Numbered from the stretch's first letter, positions 55,608 to 64,000 are shown. The stretch: DNA of 64,000 nt from Kordia sp050633145 (GCF_050633145.1 NZ_JBOEFY010000040.1:186001-250000), one strand, 5' to 3'. Notes: generated by a model from the letters alone, not told the origin. Translations and numbers: made by a program.

Positions 55608-56639
55608 ATGCAAAAAAGACTTACAAATCAAGATCGGAAAAAGATAAAGAAGAAATTATGGTTTATGGCAGCTTTAGTGCTGTGTTTTATTGGCATTTTT
55701 TCAGCTATCTATTTTTTTGCGCTGCGTGATTCTTTCCAAGAAACGGATGGTTTCGGATACATTCCACTAATTATTTTTGGCGTTTTTGGATTGTTTTTTA
55801 TTGGCGTCATTGCGTATATGATTTCAATTTTTGTGACTGATTTGAGTGCAGGAGTTAAAGATTGCTTTGAAGGAATTATTGAAGATAAAAGGCTTGATAT
55901 TAAACAAAGTACTTCAAGAACGGGAAGTTCTGGCGTTCGAAGTTCTAGCGGACGTAAAACCAACACAAAACGCTATTATTATATCACTATTGATGGTATA
56001 GAACACAAAATAGAATATGCTATGTATCGAAATGTGAAAGTTGGCGATACTGTTTATTTTGAAATCGCGCCAAAATCGCATGTGATTCTATTTTATGAAG
56101 TACTTAAAAGTGCTGCATCAATTTCATCATCTGTTATTGATAGATCGAAAAGAAGCAATTATCCTGATTCAAGAATTAGACAAGCACCTTTAACGCGAAA
56201 AGACAAAAATGCTATTCGTGCATTTTACGATACAAAAATGCGTTCTCGATTGTTTGTTGCTGGACTTTTAGGCGCAGTCGTTTTTGGACTGATTTATAAT
56301 GGATTGCTCATATTTGTTCTCTTTCTTTTTCCTATCCCAATCATTGTACTTGTGCAAGTGTATAAAGCTGTAGTGCTGTATTTTAATTTTAAAAAATCGA
56401 TAGATAGCGGAAGAAAACAACTTATTAGTACAGAGGTAACTGATAAACTCTTTACAACCATTTCAAACAGTAAAGGAAAGCATGAAAAGAATACAATAAC
56501 AACATCTTATAAGGTTATTTCAGTTCCCGAAAATGTATATCAAGACATCAATATTGGAGACGAAATCATTGTTCATGAAGCATCACATCTATCAATTATT
56601 ACTGGCATTACTTTAGAAGATGTTTATTATGAATTTTGA
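55608..56639 (+). CDS. Membrane protein of unknown function with two TM pairs
   Basis: This 343-residue protein is one I do not recognise. I chose the ATG at 55608 (MQKRLTNQDRKKIKKK) over an upstream TTG at 55581. It has two halves: a TM pair (WFMAALVLCFIGIFSAIYFF and FGVFGLFFIGVIAYMISIFV) followed by a soluble beta-rich domain (RYYYITIDGIEHKIEYAMYRNVKVGDTVYF), then a second TM pair (SRLFVAGLLGAVVFGLIY and LFPIPIIVLVQVYKAVVLYF) followed by a similar beta-rich domain with the related block VYQDINIGDEIIVHEA. The repeated VKVGD/INIGDE pattern suggests an internal duplication. The domains should face the same side of the membrane. A bidirectional hairpin follows the stop. Confidence 0.65.
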   Translation: MQKRLTNQDRKKIKKKLWFMAALVLCFIGIFSAIYFFALRDSFQETDGFGYIPLIIFGVFGLFFIGVIAYMISIFVTDLSAGVKDCFEGIIEDKRLDIKQSTSRTGSSGVRSSSGRKTNTKRYYYITIDGIEHKIEYAMYRNVKVGDTVYFEIAPKSHVILFYEVLKSAASISSSVIDRSKRSNYPDSRIRQAPLTRKDKNAIRAFYDTKMRSRLFVAGLLGAVVFGLIYNGLLIFVLFLFPIPIIVLVQVYKAVVLYFNFKKSIDSGRKQLISTEVTDKLFTTISNSKGKHEKNTITTSYKVISVPENVYQDINIGDEIIVHEASHLSIITGITLEDVYYEF

Positions 56640-56653
56640 TGTAGCAAAATAAA

Positions 56654-56693
56654 AAACTACTGATGCTCTTTCTAAAAAACGAATCAGTAGTTT
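56654..56693. terminator. Bidirectional intrinsic terminator between convergent genes
   Basis: Perfect 11-bp stem: AAACTACTGAT (56654-56664) and ATCAGTAGTTT (56683-56693), with an 18-nt loop. It lies between the stop of the membrane-protein gene (56639, plus) and the stop of the leader-peptide gene (56725, minus), with A-rich and T-rich flanks that serve both directions. Confidence 0.75.
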
Positions 56694-56724
56694 AAAATTC
56701 TATAAGATTAGTTTGCAATACATA

Positions 56725-56856
56725 TTAACAACATGCCCACCATCCTTTGGAATCACCCCAATAGATACAAGCGCAGACAATACCTCCGTTAATTTCTGTT
56801 TGCTCTTTTTTGTCTAGTGTCTTAACTCCATTAAGGTTTGAAATGTTTTTTAACAT
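56725..56856 (-). CDS. Double-glycine leader peptide (bacteriocin/RiPP-like precursor)
   Basis: This 43-codon gene is shorter than a usual ORF cut-off. The N-terminal part (MLKNISNLNGVKTLDKKEQ...) ends in EINGG, the double-glycine cleavage motif of the flavobacterial leader pattern (K-x-L-x-K-x-E-Q-x-x-I-N-G-G) used by bacteriocin-type and modified peptides and cut by C39-peptidase ABC exporters. The 18-residue core after the Gly-Gly is rich in Cys and Trp: Cys at core positions 3, 5, 17 and 18 and Trp at 8, 14 and 15. No exporter, maturase or immunity gene lies in the window, so processing would use distant genes. A strong terminator lies 32 nt downstream of its stop, and a 17-bp palindrome lies upstream. 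Confidence 0.75.
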   Translation of the reverse strand: MLKNISNLNGVKTLDKKEQTEINGGIVCACIYWGDSKGWWACC

Positions 56857-56908
56857 GATATAAAGTTTTTGGTTAGATAAAAAAATATAGAAACGATTCA
56901 TGAATTGC

Positions 56909-56925
56909 TTACGGTAAGACCGTAA
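56909..56925. promoter_or_regulatory. Operator-like palindrome upstream of the leader-peptide gene
   Basis: Perfect 7-bp arms TTACGGT-AAG-ACCGTAA, 52 nt upstream of the peptide ATG, in the place where a promoter-proximal regulator would bind. It differs from the CTACMC palindromes of the NRPS region. A further small palindrome GAATAGT-A-ACTATTC lies at 56969-56983. I see no clear TAnnTTTG element between the palindrome and the start codon. Confidence 0.45.
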
Positions 56926-57076
56926 TTAACAGTAGTTCAACGTAATTCACATTCAACCAAAACTTTAAGAATAGTAACTATTCAAGTGTTTTCTCTAAAT
57001 AAATAGGGCTTTTTAACGGTGTTTTTATAAGTTCTTTTTTCATTTCTTTATCATAAAAATATATACAACGAAAGCT

Positions 57077-57205
57077 ATGAGTACATACAGAGATAAATTA
57101 TCTGATAAAATAAGAGATGGCTATAGTTGTAGTACCTTATTTTGGTCTTACTTCTTTATTTTAGCAATTATACTAACCATCATTTTATATGTTATATATA
57201 GTTAG
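57077..57205 (+). CDS. Small single-TM membrane peptide (42 residues)
   Basis: An uninterrupted 42-codon frame begins with an ATG at 57077 (MSTYRDKLSDKIRDGYSC) and continues into one strongly hydrophobic helix (residues about 20-41, with LFWSYFFILAIILTII). The polar N-terminal half and single C-terminal helix are typical of small membrane regulators and toxins, but also of chance AT-rich frames. It lies 100 bp upstream of the transporter gene on the same strand. Confidence 0.4.
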   Translation: MSTYRDKLSDKIRDGYSCSTLFWSYFFILAIILTIILYVIYS

Positions 57206-57305
57206 TAATTCTGGAGTTCTTTTCATTTTATTTCCTTGAAAAATCGAAAGTATTTGAGTTTTTGATTACATTACACTTTTATTTATTTTCAAACATAACC
57301 AACTT

Positions 57306-58709
57306 TTGAATACGACTTTAAAAAACAGGAAAAAATGGTATGAACATATTCCTCATGCTGTAGTAATTATATTCCTAATTATAATTTTTGTAACACTGCT
57401 TAGTTATATTATCCCTGCTGGGGAGTTTAAGCGTATGGTAGTTGATGGTCGTAATCGTGTGATTCCAGATTCATTCACAACTATTCCAAATACACCCATA
57501 GGTTTTTTAGACATGTTTAAAGCCATTCCTTTAGGTTTTAAGGCAGCCATTGAAGTAATGTTTGTCGTTTTTGCTGGCGGTATTATGTTTGGTATTATGG
57601 AACGTACCAAAGCGATTGAAAATGCCGTTGGAACCTTTGTAAAGATACTTGGACAGGAAAAGAAATATCTTGCCGTAGTCATTATGACCTTTATTTATGG
57701 AGCTCTTGGTGTTTTTGTAGGGTATGAACACAACATCGCTATGGTTCCTATTGCTGCTGTAGTTTCATTAGCACTTGGTGGCGATTTAATATTGGCCGCT
57801 GGAATTTCAGTTGGAGCCATCACTATTGGATTTGGACTGTCGCCCATAAACCCTTATACAGTTGGTGTTGGACATAAGATTGCAGAACTTCCTTTGTTTT
57901 CTGGCGCTTTGTTACGAAGTATTTTATGTTTGAGCGCACTTAGTTTTTTAGCCTTTTATAATGTTCGATATTTAAAAAAGATCACTAAAAACCCAGAAAA
58001 AGGTCTTGGAAAAGGGTTAAACATAGATGGTATTTCACTTTCCAAACCTATTAAAGAGTATACAATATCAGTAAATAACTGGCTCGTAATTTCTGTTTTT
58101 ATACTAGGTTTAGCATCCATTTTATATGGTGTTTTTAACCTGAAATGGTACCTCAACGAAATCTCTGCTGTATTTTTAATGGTCGCTATTGCTGCGGGAA
58201 TTATAGGTAGAATGGATACCAATACTTTTAGTGACACACTATTAAAATCAGTAGCGTATGTAGCGCCAGGCGCTTTTATGGTAGGTTTTGCAACCACTAT
58301 AAAAATATTATTGGAAATGGGACATATTAGTGATACCATTTCATTTCACTTATCAGAATTATTAAAAGATTTGCCATTACATGTTTCTGCTGTCGGTATG
58401 TCCATATCACAAAGTGTTATCAATTTTTTTATCCCTTCTGGAAGCGGACAAGCATTGGCAACTTTACCTGTTATGATTCCGTCTGGAGAAGTTATCGGAT
58501 TAACACGTCAAACAACTATTTTGGCATTTCAAATAGGAGATGGAGTTTCTAATTTAATCAACCCAACACTTGGCGGACTCATTGCCATGCTTAGCATGTG
58601 CCGTGTGCCTATAGATCGTTGGTTTCGTTTTATATTTCCTGTCGCCTTAATGGTATTTATTCTTTCAGCAATCACACTTGTAATAGCAGTATTAATAGGC
58701 TATAATTAA
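57306..58709 (+). CDS. YfcC-family (DcuC/ArcD superfamily) transporter
   Basis: This 467-residue polytopic protein has about 12 TM helices and belongs to the YfcC family of putative amino acid, peptide or C4-dicarboxylate carriers. Family features: N-terminal IPHAVVIIFLIIIFVTLLSYIIPAG; GYEHNIAMVPIAAVVSLALGGD in the middle; the conserved SINFF-type IPSGSGQALATLPVMIPSGE loop; and FQIGDGVSNLINPTLGG near the C-terminus. I take the TTG at 57306 as start, because the next in-frame ATG would delete the first TM helix. It is followed after only 2 nt by an ArgE-like M20 deacylase, so transport and cleavage of an N-acylated amino acid or peptide is the likely joint job. Confidence 0.85.
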   Translation: MNTTLKNRKKWYEHIPHAVVIIFLIIIFVTLLSYIIPAGEFKRMVVDGRNRVIPDSFTTIPNTPIGFLDMFKAIPLGFKAAIEVMFVVFAGGIMFGIMERTKAIENAVGTFVKILGQEKKYLAVVIMTFIYGALGVFVGYEHNIAMVPIAAVVSLALGGDLILAAGISVGAITIGFGLSPINPYTVGVGHKIAELPLFSGALLRSILCLSALSFLAFYNVRYLKKITKNPEKGLGKGLNIDGISLSKPIKEYTISVNNWLVISVFILGLASILYGVFNLKWYLNEISAVFLMVAIAAGIIGRMDTNTFSDTLLKSVAYVAPGAFMVGFATTIKILLEMGHISDTISFHLSELLKDLPLHVSAVGMSISQSVINFFIPSGSGQALATLPVMIPSGEVIGLTRQTTILAFQIGDGVSNLINPTLGGLIAMLSMCRVPIDRWFRFIFPVALMVFILSAITLVIAVLIGYN

Positions 58710-58711
58710 CT

Positions 58712-59857
58712 ATGAACGTAACTACAATATTAAGTCATTTAGTAAGTTTTCCTGTATTAGGAGGCGAAAGTAATTTGAGTATTATTCATTGGATTAAAGC
58801 GTATGTTGAATCTCATGGAGTATCGACAACACTTGTTCCAAACGAAGAGCATACAAAAGCTTCTTTGCACTGTAGAATTGGTCCTGCTGTTGATGGCGGC
58901 ACTATTCTTTCTGGTCATACAGATGTAGTGCCCGTAAAAGGACAGACTTGGGATACAGATCCTTTTACACTAACCGAAAAGAATGGCAAATTGTACGCAC
59001 GCGGAAGTTGTGATATGAAAGGGTTTGTAGCTTGTTGTTTGGCAACATTACCAGCTATGGTAAAGGCAGATTTAAAAAAACCGATCTATTTTGCGTTTAG
59101 CTATGATGAAGAAATAGGATGTTTAGCTGCTCCCGATTTAATCAAGCACATCCAAAAAACATATACAGAAATTCCTAAATATGCAATTATAGGTGAACCA
59201 TCTATGTTAGAACCTGTTATTGGTAAAAAAGGAGTGTGTTATGTAAAAACAGAAGTAAATGGTTCAGCTGGACATAGTAGCGGAATTCATAAAGAAATAA
59301 GCGCTATTCATGAAAGTACACGTTTAATAGTATGGTTGGAAAATAAAATGAAAACAATTGCTACTACTTCTGTGGATGATCGTTTTAATCCGCCACATTC
59401 CACCATTCATGTAGGACAAATTAGAGGCGGCGTAGCTACCAATATTGTGGCTGATTATTGCTGCTTTGAATGGGATATTCGTGTGATTCCAAAAGATGAT
59501 ATTCACCAAATATTTGAAGATTATTTTGCTTTCTGTGCGGAAAGAGAAGCAGAAGTTCGTAAAAAGTTTGCTTCATTTAAAATAACAAATACATTGGTGC
59601 ATCCACCAGTTCCAGCGCTAGACACCAAAGAAACTGATAGTATTGTTGGATTAGTACAAAAGCTAACAGGAAACTATAGTTGGAAAACTGTTGCGTATGC
59701 AGCTGAAGCTGGACAGTTTCATGAAGCTGGATACGAAAGTATTATTTGCGGTCCGGGTAGTATAGATCAAGCGCATCGCGCTAATGAATTTGTAACTCAA
59801 GAACAACTAGATCGTTGTGTTGAAATCATCGAAAAATTGATTATAGAGTTAAGTTAA
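58712..59857 (+). CDS. argE: M20 peptidase family N-acyl-amino acid deacylase (ArgE-like)
   Basis: This 381-residue zinc hydrolase of the M20/ArgE group removes the acyl group from N-acetylornithine or related N-acyl amino acids. Motifs: SGHTDVVPVKG (metal ligands His and Asp), ARGSCDMKGF (bridging Asp), SYDEEIGC (the catalytic Glu-Glu pair), VIGEPS and, near the C-terminus, CGPGSIDQAHRANEF with the last His ligand. Its length is usual for ArgE. It follows the YfcC-type transporter after 2 nt, so the two form an operon. No other arginine genes are nearby, so the true substrate may be a scavenged N-acyl compound rather than acetylornithine; the gene symbol is therefore tentative. Confidence 0.85.
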   Translation: MNVTTILSHLVSFPVLGGESNLSIIHWIKAYVESHGVSTTLVPNEEHTKASLHCRIGPAVDGGTILSGHTDVVPVKGQTWDTDPFTLTEKNGKLYARGSCDMKGFVACCLATLPAMVKADLKKPIYFAFSYDEEIGCLAAPDLIKHIQKTYTEIPKYAIIGEPSMLEPVIGKKGVCYVKTEVNGSAGHSSGIHKEISAIHESTRLIVWLENKMKTIATTSVDDRFNPPHSTIHVGQIRGGVATNIVADYCCFEWDIRVIPKDDIHQIFEDYFAFCAEREAEVRKKFASFKITNTLVHPPVPALDTKETDSIVGLVQKLTGNYSWKTVAYAAEAGQFHEAGYESIICGPGSIDQAHRANEFVTQEQLDRCVEIIEKLIIELS

Positions 59858-59929
59858 CTACTTTATTTTTCAATAATTTTGATGAAACATTTTCTATTAC
59901 TTCCTTTTAAAACTTTATAATTATATACG

Positions 59930-59970
59930 TCAAGAGCTATCTCTTTATTCTCAAAAGGGATAGCTCTTGA
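59930..59970. terminator. Bidirectional intrinsic terminator
   Basis: Perfect 12-bp stem: TCAAGAGCTATC (59930-59941) and GATAGCTCTTGA (59959-59970), with a 17-nt loop. A T-rich tail (AGATTTTATTTATATTTTA) follows on the plus strand. It lies between the convergent stops of the ArgE-like gene (59857) and the surface-protein gene (60000) and should terminate both. Confidence 0.8.
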
Positions 59971-59999
59971 AGATTTTATTTATATTTTACTCTTACAAT

Positions 60000-62900
60000 C
60001 TAATTTTCAGGCAATTGCTCAATAATTTGATAGGTACTAAAGTTTAAAAAGTTTCCAGGATGTGCTAATATGTTTTGTAAAATGAGCGGCGTATCAGGAC
60101 TTGTTCCAGAATATTGTGTACTTCCATTCATATTTACATCATTCGTATTATATCCACTCACTGCATACGTTGGGAAGTTTAAGAAGTTTCCAGGATCGTT
60201 TAATATTTCTGATAAAATTGCTGGCGTATCTGGCGTAGTTCCTGAATATTGAACAACTGTATCTTCATTAGCGTTTCCAGACCACATTGCTACTATTCCA
60301 CTTGGCATTCCAGAAGTCGTTTGTGCATTGCTTCCAAAGGTAATTTGACTACTTGCATCTGTAAAATCAACAGAAGTTGTATTTATCAATATCGCTGTTG
60401 ATGTCATAATTCCTAAATGATTACGGTGTTTTACAGCTATAAAATAAGTGTCTACACCAGCATTGAAAGACAGTACAGAAACTCCATCTGTGGCTACAAT
60501 ATCTCCATCTCTTTGTAATAATGCAGAAGTACTATATAGAATGTTAGTATTGTCATTTTTGTCTCTCAATTCAATCCAAATCCAATCTACAATAGCATTT
60601 GTTCCAGTCGTATTAAAAACACTTGCATCACAGGTTAATCCGTCTGCATATGGTGAAGTTGTTGGTAGTAAACTTGCTACACGTAAATCATCTCTCATGA
60701 GATTTTCTTCTCCTGTATTTGGATTTAAAGCGGCTCCTTGTAAATATACTTTTGCTGCTAGAAAGATTCCACAAGATTGTCCGCCATCCGTAATATCCCA
60801 ATTATATGGCGCTGATGTTAGTGTTTCTCTGGCATCAAATGCTAAACAATAGGTAGCATCCGCATCGAATCGTACATTTGTTTGTAGGCCCGTTTCTCCA
60901 GCATCAATAGTAGCCCAACCAATTAAAGTATTGTCATAATTTTGTTGAGACATTGCTGAGCCTGTTAAGAAATTTACAAAGGTATCTACAGTGCTAATAT
61001 CCCACGAAGATAAATCTTGATTAAAATCACGGGCACCATCAAACATTTCATTCATAAAGATGACATTAGATACATCCCAATTGTTCATAGGTTGATTATA
61101 TCTTAATGCTCTATCAAACATAAAATGCATTCGATCTGCCTTACTAACATCCCAAGTATTTAAGGATTGATTAAAATTAAGAGCAGATTGAAACATCTCA
61201 GACATATCAATAAAACCAGTCACAAATTCACCAATATTCCATTGTGAAATATCCTGATTAAAACGTGTTGCACTCTTAAACATTCCTTTAAAATTGGTTA
61301 CATTCCCTACATCCCAAGTTGAAATATTTCCGTTAAAACGAGAAAGGTTAAACATCGCCGACATATTTGTAATGGTAGACGTATCCCAATTGGAAAGATC
61401 TGCGGTTTCGATTTGTTTGCAAATCACAAACATTCTAGATAAATCTGTAGCTTGACTTAAGTTAGGACTATCTGTTGCATTGATTGCCATAAACTCACAA
61501 CCGCGAAAAGCCTCTTTCATAGAAGTCCATTCTTGTGATCCCCATTGTTCAATAGATTTTATTTTGTCTTTATCTCCAGAACCGTTAAAATAGATTCTTG
61601 GAAAGTCTCCGATCACGCTTACTGTATAAATTCCAGCTGTTGTATAACTATGTGTTGCATTTCCTGTAAATCCAGACTCGATGGTTCCATCTCCCCAATC
61701 TACGACATAATTATATCCTGATCCTGTGGTTGGAATCGTAATATTTTCATTCGCTGTGGTGGTTTCCCATGTAGTCATAAAAGCATTTGTAAAATCACAA
61801 TTTTGTCCGCCATCTGTAATTATCCAATTATACGTTGTGCTGGTAAGTATGTTCCTTGCACTTAGACCTAAACAATATTCTGGTGCTGCGGCAAAAACAA
61901 TATCCGACGGAATATCGTCATCTCCGTCAGTTGCATTCCCACTACTATCCGTAGCCCAACCAATGAGCAATGCATCATAGTTTTCTGAAGTGAATGCGGT
62001 TGCATTTTGAAACATATTTTCAGCAGTTTCCGTAAACGTTACACTAGTTCCTAAACTACTAATATCCCAATTACTTAAATCTTGATTAAATGCTGCTGCG
62101 TTTTGAAACATATTGTTCATTCGTTGTACAGCAGATACATCCCAAGTGCTTATATCTTGATTGAAGTCAGTTGTGTTGGCAAACATGTATTGCATTTGTT
62201 CTACAGAAGACACATTCCAACCACTCAAATCTTGGTTAAAATCCTCCGTATTGGCAAACATGGTAGACATGGTAATCGCGCTGCTGGTATTCCAACCACT
62301 AATGTTTTGATTGAATCGAAGTGCACCTACGAATGTTTGAAGAAAATTACTCACGTTGGCAACATTCCAACTACTTATATCTTCATTAAATACTTCACAT
62401 CCCGCAAAGGTTGCATACATATTGACAACATTGCTTACATTCCAATTTCCTATTTGATTTTTTAAATCTTCAAAATTGGTAGCGCCCTGAAACATTTGGT
62501 GAATGCCCATAGTTGTCACTCCACTAAAATCAGGTGTATCATCTGCATTTAATACTAGATTGCTACAACCTTGAAAAGCTCTGTGCATGATTGTCCATTG
62601 GTTTGGCCCCCATTGTTCAATCGTTAACAACTTGTCTTTTGATCCGTTTGGACGAGGCGTTACATTGTCTACTAAAAGGTCATTATTAAAATAAATTCTT
62701 GGAAATACTCCACTGATACTTACTGTATATACATCTGCATTGGTATAGGTATGTGTAGCATCGCCTGTTTGATTGCTCACTACAGTTCCATCTCCCCAAT
62801 CTACTCTATAATCATACGTAGCTCCGGGAAACGTAGGAATCACTATAGTTTCATTTGCGCCTACTTGCCATGTAGTGATAAAAGAAATGCTTTCACAATC

Positions 62901-64000
62901 TTCCGTTCCACCGTTAATTATCCAATTATAAGGTATATCGGTTAAAATTTCTATTCCTGCTGCTCCCGGACAATAGGTTGTTGGAGGACCTTCGAATACG
63001 ATATTAGAAGGAATATCGTCATCTCCATCCGTAGCATTGCCACTACTATCAGTTGCCCAACCTAAAAGCAATGCATCATAATTTTCTGAACTAAATGCTG
63101 TAGCATCAAAAAACATAAATTCTGCACTTTCTGTAAACGTGACACTGCTTCCTAAACTGCTGATGTCCCAATTACTCAAATCTTGATTGAAAGCAGTGGC
63201 ATTTTGAAACATTCTGTCCATTCGCTGTACAGAGGAAACATTCCAACCACTGATATTTTGATTGAATGCTGTAGCGTTTTGAAACATTTTGTCCATTCGT
63301 TGTACAGTAGAAACATCCCAACCACTAATATCCTGATTAAAGGAAACAGCATCTATAAACATGGCATTCATATTCGTTGCACTGCTAGTATTCCAACCAC
63401 TAATATTCTGATTAAAAGCAGCTGCTCCTGCAAACATGGCAGAAAAATTTTGAACGTTACTGGTATTCCATCCGCTTAAATCTTGGTTGAAGTTTGGATT
63501 GTTTACAAACATTTGAAGCAAACTAGTAGCTCCAGAAACATTCCAACCACTAATGTCTTCATTAAATAAAGTACAGTTGCCAAAAGTCGCCCACATATTC
63601 ACCACGTTGCTTACATCCCAATTTCCAATTTGATCTTTTAAATCGACCAAATTACTGGCGTTGGTAAACATTTGCTGTAATCGTATTGTAGAAGCTCCAC
63701 CTCTGCTTAAATCTGGACTATCATCTGCATTTAATACTAAGTTTGTACATCCCATAAAAGCACGACTCATGGTTGTCCATTGATTTGGTCCCCATTGTTC
63801 AATCGTTAAAATTTTGTCTTTATCTGTGGCTGCATCATCAAAAAATATTCTTGGAAACGTTCCTCTAATTTTTATTGTATGAATTCCCGCAGTTGTATAC
63901 GTATGCGTCGCATCTCCTGTTTCGCTGGTATCAGCTGTATTATCTCCCCAATCTACAGTGTAATCATATGGATCTCCAGAAAACGTAGGAATCGTGATGG
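60000..64000 (-). CDS. BspA/DUF285-repeat surface protein, partial
   Basis: The C-terminal ~1333 codons of a large surface protein; the reading frame is open to the right edge, so the start lies beyond base 64000. It is built of at least three long repeats of about 330-380 residues. Each has a PKD-like beta domain (VDWGDGT, THTYT) followed by an array of DUF285/BspA repeats (MFxxAxxFNQDISxWDVS pattern). At the end is a double module (QYSGTxPDTPxIL..ILxxPGNFLNFxTY, two copies) ending IIEQLPEN. Many flavobacterial surface proteins end in a similar repeat, so it may be a secretion or anchoring module. There is no standard T9SS sorting domain. A role in attachment or cell-cell contact is likely but unproven. 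Confidence 0.85.
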   Translation of the reverse strand, partial: ITIPTFSGDPYDYTVDWGDNTADTSETGDATHTYTTAGIHTIKIRGTFPRIFFDDAATDKDKILTIEQWGPNQWTTMSRAFMGCTNLVLNADDSPDLSRGGASTIRLQQMFTNASNLVDLKDQIGNWDVSNVVNMWATFGNCTLFNEDISGWNVSGATSLLQMFVNNPNFNQDLSGWNTSNVQNFSAMFAGAAAFNQNISGWNTSSATNMNAMFIDAVSFNQDISGWDVSTVQRMDKMFQNATAFNQNISGWNVSSVQRMDRMFQNATAFNQDLSNWDISSLGSSVTFTESAEFMFFDATAFSSENYDALLLGWATDSSGNATDGDDDIPSNIVFEGPPTTYCPGAAGIEILTDIPYNWIINGGTEDCESISFITTWQVGANETIVIPTFPGATYDYRVDWGDGTVVSNQTGDATHTYTNADVYTVSISGVFPRIYFNNDLLVDNVTPRPNGSKDKLLTIEQWGPNQWTIMHRAFQGCSNLVLNADDTPDFSGVTTMGIHQMFQGATNFEDLKNQIGNWNVSNVVNMYATFAGCEVFNEDISSWNVANVSNFLQTFVGALRFNQNISGWNTSSAITMSTMFANTEDFNQDLSGWNVSSVEQMQYMFANTTDFNQDISTWDVSAVQRMNNMFQNAAAFNQDLSNWDISSLGTSVTFTETAENMFQNATAFTSENYDALLIGWATDSSGNATDGDDDIPSDIVFAAAPEYCLGLSARNILTSTTYNWIITDGGQNCDFTNAFMTTWETTTANENITIPTTGSGYNYVVDWGDGTIESGFTGNATHSYTTAGIYTVSVIGDFPRIYFNGSGDKDKIKSIEQWGSQEWTSMKEAFRGCEFMAINATDSPNLSQATDLSRMFVICKQIETADLSNWDTSTITNMSAMFNLSRFNGNISTWDVGNVTNFKGMFKSATRFNQDISQWNIGEFVTGFIDMSEMFQSALNFNQSLNTWDVSKADRMHFMFDRALRYNQPMNNWDVSNVIFMNEMFDGARDFNQDLSSWDISTVDTFVNFLTGSAMSQQNYDNTLIGWATIDAGETGLQTNVRFDADATYCLAFDARETLTSAPYNWDITDGGQSCGIFLAAKVYLQGAALNPNTGEENLMRDDLRVASLLPTTSPYADGLTCDASVFNTTGTNAIVDWIWIELRDKNDNTNILYSTSALLQRDGDIVATDGVSVLSFNAGVDTYFIAVKHRNHLGIMTSTAILINTTSVDFTDASSQITFGSNAQTTSGMPSGIVAMWSGNANEDTVVQYSGTTPDTPAILSEILNDPGNFLNFPTYAVSGYNTNDVNMNGSTQYSGTSPDTPLILQNILAHPGNFLNFSTYQIIEQLPEN

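Noticed and set aside
62082..62465. Plus-strand repeat-rich frames inside the surface-protein gene
   Set aside because: They mirror the DUF285 repeats on the other strand and encode no plausible protein.

Overview
The window looks like a chromosome segment of a marine-type Flavobacteriaceae (Bacteroidota). It is AT-rich, uses TAnnTTTG-type -7 promoter elements, and encodes a protein with a type IX secretion (type B) C-terminal domain, flavobacterial lipoproteins and BspA-like surface proteins. Kordia or a relative is my guess; nothing in the sequence proves the genus.

Positions 1-32.9 kb (all minus strand, so read right to left) hold a hybrid NRPS-PKS gene cluster. A GNAT-fold, LuxI/FeeM-like acyltransferase gene (32183-32869) comes first. 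A 313-bp leader with four ~50-bp tandem repeats follows, then a NusG-family antiterminator paralogue (31342-31869), then the assembly line: NRPS-A (load A-T, C-A-T), NRPS-B (C-A-T), a CmlA-like diiron beta-hydroxylase, NRPS-C (C-A-T-C-A-T), a PKS (KS-AT-KR-ACP), NRPS-D (C-A-T-E-C-A-T) and the start of NRPS-E, which runs out of the window. Specificity codes read by eye suggest Gly/Ala - unknown - Gly - Phe (possibly beta-hydroxylated) - Ser - reduced malonate unit - D-Asn - Val - further residues. No thioesterase lies in the window.

Positions 32.2-35.2 kb look like the control circuit. A PAS-LuxR regulator lies between the acyltransferase gene and a ThiF/E1-like adenylyltransferase gene. Three promoters (acyltransferase, ThiF-like gene, antiterminator-NRPS operon) share a 16-bp palindrome (consensus YTACMC-N4-GNGTAG) placed exactly 22 bp upstream of a TAnnTTTG-like -7 element. 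Two further palindromes lie upstream of the acyltransferase gene. I infer a small regulon, possibly signal-responsive, that switches on the NRPS-PKS operon, with NusG-type processive antitermination carrying RNA polymerase through about 30 kb.

Positions 35.9-49.4 kb hold a five-gene plus-strand operon that I cannot match to a described system: a secreted/membrane vWA-like protein, an Hsp70/actin-fold ATPase (perhaps SrfB-like), a two-TM coiled-coil protein, a 1745-residue polytopic membrane protein ending in a penicillin-binding-protein-like transpeptidase domain with all three active-site motifs, and a small one-TM protein. It looks like an ATP-driven envelope machine and is my main candidate for an undescribed system.

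Positions 49.5-64 kb are a mixed region: a small unknown protein, a lipoprotein, a T9SS type B secreted protein with a PKD domain, a DUF2750-like protein, a VOC protein, a two-TM-pair membrane protein, an unlisted 43-residue double-glycine leader peptide gene (56725-56856), a 42-residue membrane peptide, a YfcC-family transporter paired with an ArgE-like M20 deacylase, and the C-terminal part of a large BspA/DUF285 repeat surface protein.
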